NCBI GenBank assembly: GCA_963556145.1
Contig: OY744473.1
Coordinates: 1,550,001-1,614,000 of the forward strand
Reading direction: 5' to 3'
DNA: 64,000 nt
DNA from: Hygrocybe punicea
Lineage: Eukaryota; Basidiomycota; Agaricomycetes; Agaricales; Hygrophoraceae
Part shown: positions 1-12,390 of the stretch, in pieces
Position numbering within the stretch: position 1 is the stretch's first letter
Layout of the letters: each line of letters opens with the position of its first letter
Program-made: the position numbers and the translations under genes
Notes under the pieces: model-generated
Told to the model about the DNA's origin: nothing
Seen by the model: only the letters and a program-made list of their open reading frames with translations
The model's database searches: none

Positions 1-1964
1 GAATGAACTGTGGCCAAAGCAAGTGTATTTACGGATTATGTTGTGGCAATAATGGTCCATGTTCTGACGTAACCCCGTCAGTAACCTCACAAGGTCAATC
101 TCGTCGTAACCTTGGCAGCAAAGTCAATTGACGGTCATCTTGTTGCTTTCACAGATCTGGGCTCACCAAAAGGGTCTGGAAAGGGATTACCGGTGTCATT
201 CACAAGTCACTCATAAGAACAAATGAATTCGACGTACTCTCTATTTCTTCACCAGCGACAAGGAATCCAAAGAAAATGAATGCATGCGGAAGTGCAATTC
301 AGGCAAACTATTGTTGCACATGGGATGATATATCACTTACTATGATCTTGGGCCATATTTGGAACGGCAGCAGATGCCCAAGCCCAAGCGTCACGTATAC
401 CAAGGTAAGACCGTAGATGAGGGTGACCACCCACATATGAAAAGAGTACCTATATTAGTTTGTATGAGTGATTAGTGAACGCACAAGCGGTTGCATGTTG
501 CAATTATGCCAGTCACGAGACATTCCAATGAGAGGCCTGTAGCAATAAAGTAGAGTGGCAATTGAGATGTGAAGAGAGAGAATACAAAGGGGCGGCCACC
601 CCGGAGCGCCTTGTCCTGCGCCAAAAAGTCGTAGGATGAACTGCCAGACATTTTTTTCAAGTACATGTTGTTGGCTTGATTGCTTCGAACGTCGTTGAAC
701 TGAAAGTTCTGGGCAGAGATGGTGGTTGCGGTGGGGGATGTGATATCGATTTCTCGACGACATGAACGTGTTAGAGGCGGTTGCAAGCGATCATTATGCT
801 ATGAATGTATTCACTACGTCGTGCTTTGCATCTGCTCCTCATTGCTAGGCAGGTAGCAAAATTTTTGAGTACATTCACCAGAAATCACAATATCCTACCC
901 ATACATGTCATCCATGGCCAGAACCATCTCATCATCACTGAATTCTTCATGCTCCCTGTCAGCGTGCCCATCACTCAAATCATCAGCATCTTCCCAATCA
1001 TCTCGTTCCCATTGTTCGGTATTGGATCCTTCTTCATTGAACGCCTGGTTGTCGTCTGCAGCTGAATCTACATTTTCAAGGACAACTGGCATCACTTCCA
1101 ATTCGATATCACATTCAGTAGACTGATTGGAGGGCGCGACCCTGCTTGCAGCTTGACCATGTGTATAGGTATGCCCGATGGCGAGACCCCAGTGACAGCG
1201 CATAGTCATATCGCGGTCCGCAAATCTGCAGGAGAGGAAACAATTGAGTACCTGAGAGTATAGTATGAAATCATTATTGGACCTATCAATGTAGTAGTAA
1301 AGCCAGTCGTTTGAATCAGCTGAACAGCGTGATAGGCCAACCCCATCAAGATGGAGTCTTCCTTTTGCAAACCTGGGCATAACGTGACATCTACAAATCC
1401 AAACGCACCATCGCTTGCCATCGGGGGAAATCAAACACAATCCAAACAACGGTCTTCCCAAACAACGGAATGGCTTCCGACATATTGGAACCATCGCACC
1501 CATAAGAACTCCAGCTTTCTTGGCGAATAGTCCAGCATCCCAGTTCCGGTGTAAATAACGTGGGTGTGGAAAATTCCCAGGACGCGTGCATATAAAAATC
1601 GATGGTTTGCATTCCCCTCAAGGTCTTCGGGATTCGCAAGGAGCATTATGTTACAGTGAGAAGTGTTGGGATTGACCACATCCTGCGATCGTCGGACATC
1701 ATAGGTCGTGTAATTGAATCGAGCAAGATGATGGTGGTATATGCGATCATTTTTGAACAGCACCGAGTTGCAGGCAGTATGGATAGTCTCATGTTGTTCC
1801 GTAAACAATGGGTCTGCTAACCCGTAGTTGAAAGGCCAGGATGGAATGCCATCGGCCGTGGAAGCTTCTTCGGACAAGACGGCTTTGATTCGAGGAAGTA
1901 AATGATCTTTGAGTTTTGGAATGAAGTCCTGGCAATGAATAAGCACGACTTAGTTTGTTTCGGT

Positions 1965-2334
1965 TAGTGTTGCCATGGCTATAGCCGATGTTTTTTGAAA
2001 AATTGCCTTTTTAGGCTAGTAAAATTAGGCAAAATTATGAAAATATTTGAGGAGATGGGCAAAGCCAAAAGCTGGGGGGTCACTTAAGGGTGCTAAGAAT
2101 TTGGTGCCCAATCTTCAGAGTTATTCAACCATAGCTGTTGAGCCTAGCCAGCTACCATCCAACGGCTATCCCTGAAGAACCCTGAGAATTGAGCCCCAAA
2201 TCCTTAGCACCCTTAAGTGACCCCTCAGCTTTTGGTTCGCCCATCTCCTCAAATATTTTCATAATTTTGCCTAATTTTACTAGCCTAAAAAGGCAATTTT
2301 TCAAAAAACATCGGCTATAGCCGTGGCAACACTA
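1965..2334. mobile_element. 370-bp hAT-type MITE in Plavaka
   Basis: The ends are TAGTGTTGCC...GGCAACACTA. The terminal inverted repeats are about 140 bp and nearly perfect: the left one reads inward through GGCTATAGCCGATG and GAAAATATTTGAGGAGATGGGC, and the right one mirrors it with a handful of mismatches. The unique core is about 90 bp. It is flanked by a perfect 8-bp duplication, GTTTCGGT, at 1957-1964 and 2335-2342, as expected for hAT transposition. There is no coding capacity. The termini match the 9.4-kb hAT element at 36256-45701, which is the likely source of transposase. Confidence 0.93.
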
Positions 2335-5300
2335 GTTTCGGTCACGAGCATGAGCCAATACCTTGACCGCAGGATCACCTGCATGTTTCTGCAAGAAAAG
2401 CGGGATACTCTCAGGAAAATTTTGAGATTTCCCAATATTGTGATGCACGTCAGGTTTATTGGAGACATCCTCTTGCGTAGTCTTCCCCGCCTTTCGGAAT
2501 TGTTCGCGGATATGACAGATACGGGTCTGCTGCCGCTCGATGCGCGTCATTTGCTGAATAAACCGTTTGCGACTTGTGCAGGTATACCATGCTTTTGGCG
2601 AGCGGTGCTCCAGTTCACCCTACAAAGCAATTCAGAATAAATTATTTTTGGTGTGGATTTGAAGATACTTACCGGCTCTGTTGAGTAAGAGTCTGTGGTG
2701 CCATATCTTCTAATTGTAGCAGTGTAATCACCCAGGGCGTGAGCCTTGTATGTATCGAGATTGAAATGTTTAAGACGTCGAGCATTAGTCCTCGACCCAT
2801 CCGCTGCAGCATTCTGAGATTTGATACCTGCGACTGATATCCATGGTCTAGGTTGATCACTTACTTCGGCATCGACAGTGTCAGATCTGGAGCGACGGCC
2901 TTTGGTGTTATTTTTATTTGCTGCCTCCTTAGCTTGCCGGCGAACGCGTGCGTTAAACTCGCGTTCAAGCTCCCAAGTCATGAAGGCAGAACACGTCGTG
3001 TCGTTGAATTCGCGAAGTTTCTCACCGAAAGAAGTTGTGACACCATCCATGATGTCGAGAGTCAAGTCATTGTGCATCCGTAATTTGGCCAGGCTGTGCC
3101 AATGTGCTGTCACAAGCAAGAGATCCAAGATCTGTTGGTTGTGAGGTTCTGGAAGCAATCCGTTGAAGACAGGAATAGCGCACTGATTGACATATAATGA
3201 ATATTGTAACCTGAGAAGGAGATTGCTTCATACCTGCAAGAGATTCTCATAATCCCGAGCAGCCATGTTTTTCAGTTCAGAACAATTAACAGAGAATCAT
3301 CGGATCGCATCCCTTCCAAAAGAAGGGAGTTGCCGATACCTTCATCCATAATTAGGGTCGGTGACAGCAATACATCAATAAATGTCTTACCGACGATCTA
3401 ATTCCGCAACCAGATTTGCTCCCCCGTGCGATTCCAGAATTCGCAGGAGATGGATAAAGATGCTTTTCCAAACACCCAGTTCCATTTCATGCAATAAATC
3501 AACTACAAGCATCAAGTACAAAACAAAGCCGAAGCGTCCCAGTCTACAAGAAAAGGCATTCTAGATCACAAGGGTTAGTTGTAACGGGCTAAGCATAATA
3601 TTATTATGGCAACAGGCATACTAGGTTTGGAACCAAAGATGTCTCTTTCAACAAATTCTCCACAGCGGTACTATTCACTTGTTGGTGCCTTTCATATATT
3701 AGCTTCCAAGCAGCGAAAACCAAGTTCTGTCGACCACGATCATCGACGCGAGCCATTGTTACCCGACGTTGTATGTCTGTAGCTGTCCCGAGGTTATGAA
3801 AGTGTGACAGTGGGGTGAGACACCTGGGGCAAGGGCAAAGGGCAGGCATTTTACAAATACTAGCGAGGAGGATTCTGGGTAAAGATTGCTGTGTTAGTTC
3901 ATTCCATTGGTCGTGGTTGTGAATAGATGACCTACTTCTCAGGATAATCCGCAGAATAGGTGAATATTCGGGGATAGAACCGTCATGTAATCCCATCACA
4001 GCATGTAATCACGATGCCGTGCACCCAAGCTTCCAGAAACTCGTCATCAAGTAGAATCATCCAGTGGGCATGCATGAGCTCCCGAGCGCAGTGCACCATG
4101 AATTGATCACTGGGTTTTTTCCCCCCTGCGGTTTGCTTGGTGGCGAAATCCTTGAAGGCCCCAGGAAGCTATCACATAGACGATCAGCCATGATCCGGCA
4201 ATCAGCAGAAATATAGCACCCACTGAATGAAAATACGCAATGTGGTGACAGAAATGGCATGAGGGTTTACACCGGTAATATTTGGATTCGTTTCCGAAAA
4301 ACATGTAAAGAGGCCAAACCTTCGCATCACCAAATGACATCAGGTGCGTAACATCAGACCAGAACATCAGTGCAGCAACCACGCATGGAAGTGAGCAACC
4401 TGGTTCTGCAGGAGAATCTTGCAGTTCGCGATGGGCATCGATGAAGGCAGGAGATGTGTACAGTTCACCCTGAACACGCACCGGGCGAGGAACTTCGCCA
4501 GGCTGCCAATTCAGCTCGAATGGTTGGTAATGAAAATGCCGATGACTTCCTGTTGAATCCGAAAGCTTTTCCCGAATGACAGAAACCAGACTGCGGTGAT
4601 AAAAGTCGTCAATCGTGTAACTTCGAGGACTGGCGTCGGGATCTGGGGAGACGCCATGGCAAAGCTGATAGGGCACTTCAATGGTTACGGGCGTATGTTT
4701 CCATCTGGCATCCTCATCCAACCATTCTTCGTCTTCACCACTTGCTAGAATATTGTTGATCTCACTCCATTTGGTATCTCGAACAGCCGCGGGCTCAAAG
4801 CCACGATCTCCAACAATGTCTAAAAGCTCATTAAAGCTAGACTGAGAATTCTGGATGCCACCATTCCAATACCACTCGCCTAAGCGGAATGAGCTGTGGT
4901 TCGGATAAGGATAAAATGTTGGTGGAGCAGATGTGGAAGGGGATTGAGATGGGATATCGGATTACTTGTTGTACTCCTCTGGATCGTGCGAAGGCAATTC
5001 TGCAGCGTGGTAGAGCCGTGATAGCCCAAATATGTTGCGTACCGTCCTGAACACTTGGCACAGTCGATGGCATATCGCTCCAGAGCCCGAGCCCAATGAC
5101 GAACTTGAAGCCATTCTATTGTTTGCCGTTGACTGCGAAGAAGTAGACGCGATGGAATCAATGAGGGGTGGTGGTGGTAAAAGTGGTGGCGGTTGTGGCA
5201 ATGGATCTCTGAATCGTAGAGGGAGTCGACGATTAAGTCTTCGGGTCCATGGTGCACATTCCATCATAGACATATGGGAGTCATCAGCTTGGTTTTCATT

Positions 5301-5539
5301 GTCCGGAATAACACCAATCTACGAACAATATGTAATGAGCACTAATTTTTCATCGTCCTCAAAATAACAAACCTCCATTTCAACCACTGGGTCTGCTGTC
5401 TGCGGTGCCAAACCCGCCGGAGGCAGTAGACCCAGTCGTTTTGGTTAACCCAATCGCAGATATAGTTGCAAAAGGTAGGTACACATAGCGCAGTTGCTTG
5501 CTGGGGGGGTAGGTTAACCCAAGAGACAGCTCTTGCTGG

Positions 5540-7330
5540 GGAAATGTGGGGTGGTAGGTTGACCCAGGTACAGCTCTTGCTGGTCAAGGGTGGCAGGGTG
5601 GGTCAACCCAGTGTCAGCTCTGCCATGGGGTAGGTTAACCCAGGACAGCTATTCTGGGAAGGTTGGGTTGACCCAGGTCCAGCTGTGCAAGCAACGTGGG
5701 TTGACCTGGGTTGACCGTGGACCAGCTCTTGCTGCAGGCTTGGGTTGACCTGGGTCCAGCTGTTGCTGCAGCACTGGGTTGACCCAGGCCCAGCACTTCC
5801 TGCAGGGTGGGGTGGCTGGGGTCCAGGTATTGCTGCAGCACCGGGTTTACCAGGGTTCAGCTATTGCTGCAGCACTGGGTTGACCGGGGTCCAGATATTG
5901 CTGTGGCACCAGGTTGACCCAGATCCAGCACTTGCTGCAGGGCTTGGGTTGACCTGGGTCCAGCTATTGCTGCAGCACTGGGTTGATCTGGTTCCAGCAC
6001 TTGCTTTGGGGCTTGGGTTGACCCGGGTCCAGCTCTCCCTGCAGGCTTGGGTTGACCGGGGTCCAGCTATTGCTGCAGCACTGGGTTGACCAGGGTTCAG
6101 GTATTGCTGCAGCACTGGGTTGACCGGGGTCCAGCTATTGCTGCAGGACCGGGTTGACCTGGGTCCAGCACTTGCTGCAGGGCTTGGGTTGACCCAGGTC
6201 CAGCTCTTCCTGCAGGCTTGGGTTGACCTGAGTCCAGCTATTGCTGCAGCACTGGGTTGACCGGGGTCCAGATATTGCTGCAGCACTGGGTTGACCCAGA
6301 TCCAGCACTCGCTGCAGGGCTGGGGTTGACTGGGGTCTAGATATTGCTGCAACACTGGGTTGACCTTGGTCCAGCACTTGCTGCAGCACTGGGTTGACCG
6401 GGGTCCAGCACTTGCTGCAGCACTGGGTTGACCAGGGTTCAGCTATTGCTGCAGCACTGGGTTGACCAGGGTTCAGCTATTGCTGCAGCACCAGGTTGAC
6501 TGGGGTCCAGCACTTGCTGCGGGGGTTGGGTTGACCCAGGTCTGGCTCTTCCTGCAGGCTTGGGTTGACCTGGGTCCAGGTATTGCTGCAGCACTGGGTT
6601 GACCGGGGTCCAGATATTGCTGCAACACCGGGTTGACCTGGATCCAGCACTCGCTGCAGGGCTGGGGTTGACCCAGGTCCAGCTCTTCCTGCAGGCTTGG
6701 GTTGACCTGGGTCCAGCTATTGCTGCAGCACCAGGTTGACCGGGGTCCAGATATTGCTGCAGCACTGGGTTGACCTGGGTCCAGCACTTGCTGCAGCACT
6801 GGGTTGACCAGGGTCCAGCACTTGCTGCAGCACAGGGTTGACCTGAGTCCAGCTATTGCTGCTGCACCGGGTTGACCGGGGTCCAGATATTGCTGCAGCA
6901 CTGGGTTGACCCAGATCCAGCACTCGCTGCCGGGCTGGGGTTGACCAGGGTCTAGATATTGCTGCAGCACCAGGTTGACCGGGGTCCAGCACTTGCTGCG
7001 GGGCTTGGGTTGACCCAGGTCCCACTCTTCCTGCAGGCTTGGGTTGACCGGGCTCCAGCTATTGCTGCAGCACTGGGTTGACCTGGGTCCAGCACCTGCT
7101 GCAGGGCTTGTGTTGACCAGGGTCCAGCTCTTGCCGCAGCACTTTGTTGACCCACATCCAGCACTCACTGTAGGGTAGGTTGATTGGGGTCCAGCCTGTC
7201 CTGTAGCATTGCATTGACCCCAGACCCACCCATGTCGCAGGTTTGGATTCATGAGGGTCTGGCCATTGCTCCAGCATTGGGTTGACATGGCCCTGCTCTT
7301 GCTGCAGAATAAGGTTGACCCTGGCCCAGC
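5540..7330. repeat. 34-bp tandem array, left arm
   Basis: About 50 imperfect copies of a 34-bp unit of the form (C/T)TGGGTTGACC-(N)GGTCCAGC-(N)TTGCTGCAGCA. Each unit holds a GGTTGACC box and a CTGCAG palindrome. Units drift away from the consensus toward the inner end. Since 34 is not a multiple of three, three units make a 102-bp superperiod with no stop in several frames. That is why long Gln/Pro/Ser/Ala-rich reading frames appear on both strands; I regard them as by-products of the array. Confidence 0.92.
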
Positions 7331-8186
7331 TCTCACTGCAGGATTAGGTTGACCAGGAGCCCACTTTGGCTTTGACATGGGCCCAGCCACATCCCACTCT
7401 GCCTGCATGTATTTAATGTTGACAACATTGACAGAGCTCACAACAGCTCAAACCAATATTTATTCAGAACCTGCCATATATATAAAGTAATCAAAATGTT
7501 TCAATCTGTACTTCACATAAATGTACGATGTAATATAATTTGAATGCAATTATTAACAGCACAGGGAATAGCAAAATTACACAATTATTATTTTGACACT
7601 GCACAATATCTTACTTTTACTATCAGCCATCAGCCATTACAGGAGCTACTTATCCCCAATGCCAATCTATGGCAAAACCAGAAATTACCCCACTTGGAAT
7701 ATTGTGCTTTTCTATTTAATATTGCTCAATTCTCTATTGGAATCAATATATATAACCTTACTATTACTTAAAATAGACACATACATTTAATGATTATTAA
7801 AATACATAATTAAATAGTAAAGGGCAGGAGGCAGGTGAGAGGAAGGTGGGTGTGGACTGGGAGGAAGGGTGTGGGTGTGGGAGGAAGGTGGGTGTGGGTG
7901 TGGGAGGAAGGTGGGTGTGGAGTGGGAGGAAGGTGGGAGTGGGAGTGGGAGGAAGGTGGGTGTGGAGTGGGAGGAAGGTGGGTGTGGAGTGGGAGGAAGG
8001 TGGGAGTGGGAGTGGAGGAAGGTGGGAGTGGGAGAAGGGAGTGGGAGTGGGAGAAGTGGGAAGGTGGGAAGGCAGGAGGCAAGGGCAGCAGGGAGAGGGA
8101 GAGGGAGAGGGAGAGGGAGAGGGAGAGGGAGGAGGAGAGGGAGGAGGAGAGGGAGGAGGAGTGGGCGGAGAGTGGGATGTACGTAC

Positions 8187-8942
8187 CCGTTGCGTTCCCC
8201 TCGTCCTCGTCGTCTTCGTCTACGTCTCCGTCGTCCCCGTCCCCGCCGTCCCCGTCCCCGTCGTCCCCGTCCCCATCGTCCCCGTCTCCGCGTTCCGGTC
8301 CCTGTCGTTCCCGTTCCCGTCGTTCCCCTCGTCGTCGTCATCGTCCTCGTTGTCGTCGTCATCCCCCGTAGTCCTCGTCGTCCGCTGGATCGTCGTCGTC
8401 GTCTCCCTCGTCCTGTCGTCTCCATCGTCCTGTTGTCCTCTCGCTGGCCGTCTCCGTCCCGTCGTCGTCCCCTGGCTGGCCGTCTCTGCCCTCGTCGTCT
8501 CTGTCCTCATCGTTGCCGCTGTGGTTGTCTCGGACGTCTGTCTCGGTCGTTGGCGCATCCTCGTACCCGGCCTCGCGGCCTCGTTTCCGTGGCCGTTTTC
8601 ATCGGCATCCGTTCTGTTTGCTGGGGTGGCCGTGGCGTTGTTTTCTGGGCTGGTGTTGGGTTCGCCTGTGTTTGTCGTGGGTGTAGCTGCAATCATTATA
8701 AACATTAGCATACAACTCACAAAAAATTCAAAAAAGACATTACCTTGGGTGCTCTTCTGCACCCGTTTCCTGTTGTTGACGCGTTCCTGTTGTTGACGCG
8801 TTGTTGAAAACGAGTCGTTTGAAGTCGCGTGAAAGCCAACCGGCAGTTGCCGATTTCCCAAACGGGTTCGAGTTGCCAAACATGGATGTGTGGCTGAAGC
8901 TTTTGAATCTTCTGGCATGCACAACAATGCATGCATACCCAA
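8187..8942 (-). CDS. Low-complexity Thr/Arg/Asp-rich protein (foldback arm, left)
   Basis: Two-exon model on minus: exon 1 from about 8942 to 8744, intron with donor GTAATG at 8743 and an acceptor before 8686, exon 2 8686-8187 ending at a GTACGT donor. Exon 1 encodes a segment with RTRLGNRQ and VNNRKRVQKSTQ. Exon 2 encodes TTT/RTT/DGDD-type repeats, a reading produced by ACGACGGGGACGG-like DNA. The product is not recognised. The right arm has a matching gene in the opposite orientation (9590-10143) with the same RTRLGNRQ segment and intron position, so both descend from one sequence. The start codon is uncertain and the gene may be non-functional. Confidence 0.4.
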
Positions 8943-9589
8943 AGTCAGATCCTCAAAAGATGTAAATATAGTATACCTACCCTCATGTCAAATTTTGTAT
9001 TTTATTCGGCCCTGCGTAAAGAGCTATTCACCATTTATTCCATTCCTCTGCCAGAATTGGACCCTTAATGATCTAACTTTGTCTTAAAAATCTGAAATTA
9101 ATCTAAGGAGTACTTGAAGAAGTACTCATTGTGGTACACATAAGTGCCTGATTGTTGGTGGACCAGGACCTTTGTTGCAGCCAAGCAAATGCACAGAATT
9201 GTGCATTGTGGCTGACCCATCAACCGAGTCCAAACTTCAGCTTTACTCTGAACCTTTCATTTCTTGGCTACAACAGATTTCTGGGACCACCAAGTGCCAG
9301 GCACTGATCATCAATACAATAGATACTTTACATAGTAGTTTCACAATTATTTTCATATTTTTCAGAGCAATATTGGTAAAGTTGCACTTTAAGGGTCTGA
9401 AATTGGCAGGGAGGTATCAATGAATCATAAATATCTCTCTATGTAGGCCATAATAAAATACAAAATTTGGGGAGGATGTAGTTATAGGCTACTTCTATCC
9501 CCTCATGGTCTTAAATGTGTTACAAAGTTGTTGTGCTCTATGCAATAACATTGAGAAAAGTCAGATCATGCTTACATATAAGGCAACTC

Positions 9590-10143
9590 GCACCCGTTTG
9601 GGCAATCGGCAACCTCCGGCGTGCGTTCAATCGTCGGCGATTCGTCGCGTACTCCACGATGCGTCCACAAAAACAGCAGCAGCAAAATCAAGTAGAAGGT
9701 AAGTAGATTTCTCAAATTTATTATCCATTACTATGCTAGCTAATATTGTTGTTTTTATGTAGAACTTTCTCATTGCCGTGCCGGGAATGGACCGCAACAC
9801 GCTTGCCCGCGCCACGTCACGTCAACGCCAAACTGAAGGGCCGAAACGGCGGATGGCAGGCAACGACGAGGACAGAGGCGATGAGGGCACAGACGGCCAG
9901 CCAGGGAAGACGACGGGGACGGAGACGGCCAGCGAAGAGACGACAGGACGACGGAGACGACGACGACGATCCAGCGGACGACGAGGACTACGGGGGATGA
10001 CGACGACAACGAGGACGATGACGACAATGAGAGGAACGACGGGAACGGGAACGACAGGGACTAGAACGGCGGGGACGGGGACGACGGGGACGAGGACGGT
10101 GGAGACGTAGACGAAGACGACGAGGGCAACGGGAACGCAACAG
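9590..10143 (+). CDS. Low-complexity Thr/Arg/Gly-rich protein (foldback arm, right)
   Basis: Counterpart of the minus gene at 8187-8942. Exon 1 ends at 9698 before GTAAGT and encodes RTRLGNRQPPACVQSS, then RRVLHDASTKTAAAKSSRR. Exon 2 starts at 9763 and encodes a Thr/Gly/Arg-rich repeat before a GTATGT donor at 10144. The initiator is not evident in this copy. The two genes are divergent and are separated by the element's roughly 640-bp centre, which could hold a shared promoter. Function is unknown. Genes of the same composition lie at 26341-26500, 49090-49740, 50240-50900 and 59545-60260. Confidence 0.38.
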
Positions 10144-10849
10144 GTATGTACATCCCACCCCTCCGCCCTCGTCTCCTCCCTCTTCCTCTGCCTCTCCCAC
10201 TCCCACTCCCTGCTGCCCCTCCCTCCTCCCTTCCATCCTGCCCTTCACCCTCCCTTCTCCCACTCCCACTCCCACTCCGTTCTCCCACACCCACACCCAT
10301 GCCCATACCCACACCCACACCCACACCCACTTCCAGTCCCAGTCCCAGTCCCAGTCCCAGTCCCACTCACACCTACCTTCCTCCCCCCCAACCCCTTTAT
10401 TATTTAATTATGTATTTGGATAAAATAATAATTAATTTGATATGTCCATTCTAAGTAATAGTGAGTGTTTGTGTACTGATTCCAATTGAGATTGGAGTAA
10501 TATTAAATAAAAAAGGCACAAAATTCCAAGTGGGGTAATTTCTGGTTGTTATATATATAAATTTTGTTTGGGAATAAGTAGCTCATGTGAGAGATAAAGC
10601 TAAGAGTGAGAGATTGTGCATTTTCAAAATAAGAATGTTGTAATTTTGGTATTACCTGTGCTTTGAATTATTGCATTTGAAATTATATTACATTTGAAGA
10701 AACTGAGACATTTTCTTTACCGGATATTGCATTTTCTGAATAAATATTGGCTTGAGTTGTTGTGAGCTCTGGCAATGTTGTCAACATTAAATACATGCAG
10801 GCAGAGTGGGATGTGGCTGAGCCCGTGTCAAAGCAAAAGCGGGATCCTG

Positions 10850-12390
10850 GTCAACCTAATCCTGCAGTGAGAGCTGGGCCAGGGTCAACCTTATTCTGCA
10901 GCAAGAGCAGGGCCATGTCAACCCAATGCTGGAGCAATGGCCAGACCCTCATGAATCCAAACCTGCGACATGGGTGGGTCTGGGGTCAATGCAATGCTAC
11001 AGGACAGGCTGGACCCCAATCAACCTACCCTACAGTGAGTGCTGGATGTGGGTTAACAAAGTGCTGCAGCAAGAGCTGGACCCTGGTCAACACAAGCCCT
11101 GCAGCAAGTGCTGGACCCAGGTCAACCCAGTGCTGCAGCAATAGCTGGAGCCCGGTCAACCCAAGCCTGCAGGAAGAGTGGGACCTGGGTCAACCCAAGC
11201 CCCGAAGCAAGTGCTGGACCCAGGTCAACCCAGTGCTGCAGCAATATCTGGACCCCGGTCAACCTGGTGCTGCAGCAATAGCTGGACCCAGGTCAACCCA
11301 AGCCTGCAGGAAGAGCTGGACCTGGGTCAACCCCAGCCCTGCAGCGAGTGCTGGATCCAGGTCAACCCGGTGTTGCAGCAATATCTGGACCCCGGTCAAC
11401 CCAGTGCTGCAGCAATACCTGGACCCAGGTCAACCCAAGCCTGCAGGAAGAGCCAGACCTGGGTCAACCCAACCCCCGCAGCAAGTGCTGGACCCCAGTC
11501 AACCTGGTGCTGCAGCAATAGCTGAACCCTGGTCAACCCAGTGCTGCAGCAATAGCTGAACCCTGGTCAACCCAGTGCTGCAGCAAGTGCTGGACCCCGG
11601 TCAACCCAGTGCTGCAGCAAGTGCTGGACCAAGGTCAACCCAGTGCTGCAGCAATATCTAGACCCCAGTCAACCCCAGCCCTGCAGCGAGTGCTGGATCT
11701 GGGTCAACCCAGTGCTGCAGCAATATCTGGACCCCGGTCAACCCAGTGCTGCAGCAATAGCTGGACTCAGGTCAACCCAAGCCTGCAGGAAGAGCTGGAC
11801 CTGGGTCAACCCAAGCCCTGCAGCAAGTGCTGGACCCAGGTCAACCCGGTCCTGCAGCAATAGCTGGACCCCGGTCAACCCAGTGCTGCAGCAATACCTG
11901 AACCCTGGTCAACCCAGTGCTGCAGCAATAGCTGGACCCCGGTCAACCCAAGCCTGCAGGGAGAGCTGGACCCGGGTCAACCCAAGCCCCAAAGCAAGTG
12001 CTGGAACCAGATCAACCCAGTGCTGCAGCAATAGCTGGACCCAGGTCAACCCAAGCCCTGCAGCAAGTGCTGGATCTGGGTCAACCTGGTGCCACAGCAA
12101 TATCTGGACCCCGGTCAACCCAGTGCTGCAGCAATAGCTGAACCCTGGTAAACCCGGTGCTGCAGCAATACCTGGACCCCAGCCACCCCACCCTGCAGGA
12201 AGTGCTGGGCCTGGGTCAACCCAGTGCTGCAACAACAGCTGGACCCAGGTCAACCCAAGCCTGCAGCAAGAGCTGGTCCACGGTCAACCCAGGTCAACCC
12301 ACGTTGCTTGCACAGCTGGACCTGGGTCAACCCAACCTTCCCAGAATAGCTGTCCTGGGTTAACCTACCCCATGGCAGAGCTGACACTGG
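10850..12390. repeat. 34-bp tandem array, right arm
   Basis: An inverted copy of the left array, reading TGCTGCAGCAA-AGCTGGACC-(N)GGTCAACCC. It has about 45 units and matches the left arm closely over its outer part. The length difference of about 180 bp between the arms fits gain or loss of roughly five units after duplication. Repeat-encoded reading frames here are treated as artefacts. Confidence 0.92.

Noticed and set aside
123..132. GTCAATTGAC at 123 and 25023
   Set aside because: Both are the same site in the two Plavaka copies and lack the CCTCGCGAA/TTCGCGAGG arms, so they are not counted in the palindrome family.
6473..7441. A 322-codon open frame on minus, and similar frames on both strands of the two arrays
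   Set aside because: They consist of the 34-bp repeat read in a 102-bp superperiod, recur in several frames and both orientations, and carry no non-repeat domain.
7846..8796. Long plus-strand open frames rich in Gly/Val/Ser opposite the low-complexity gene
   Set aside because: They are antisense shadows of simple triplet repeats. The minus strand has matching splice sites and a homologue at 9590-10143.
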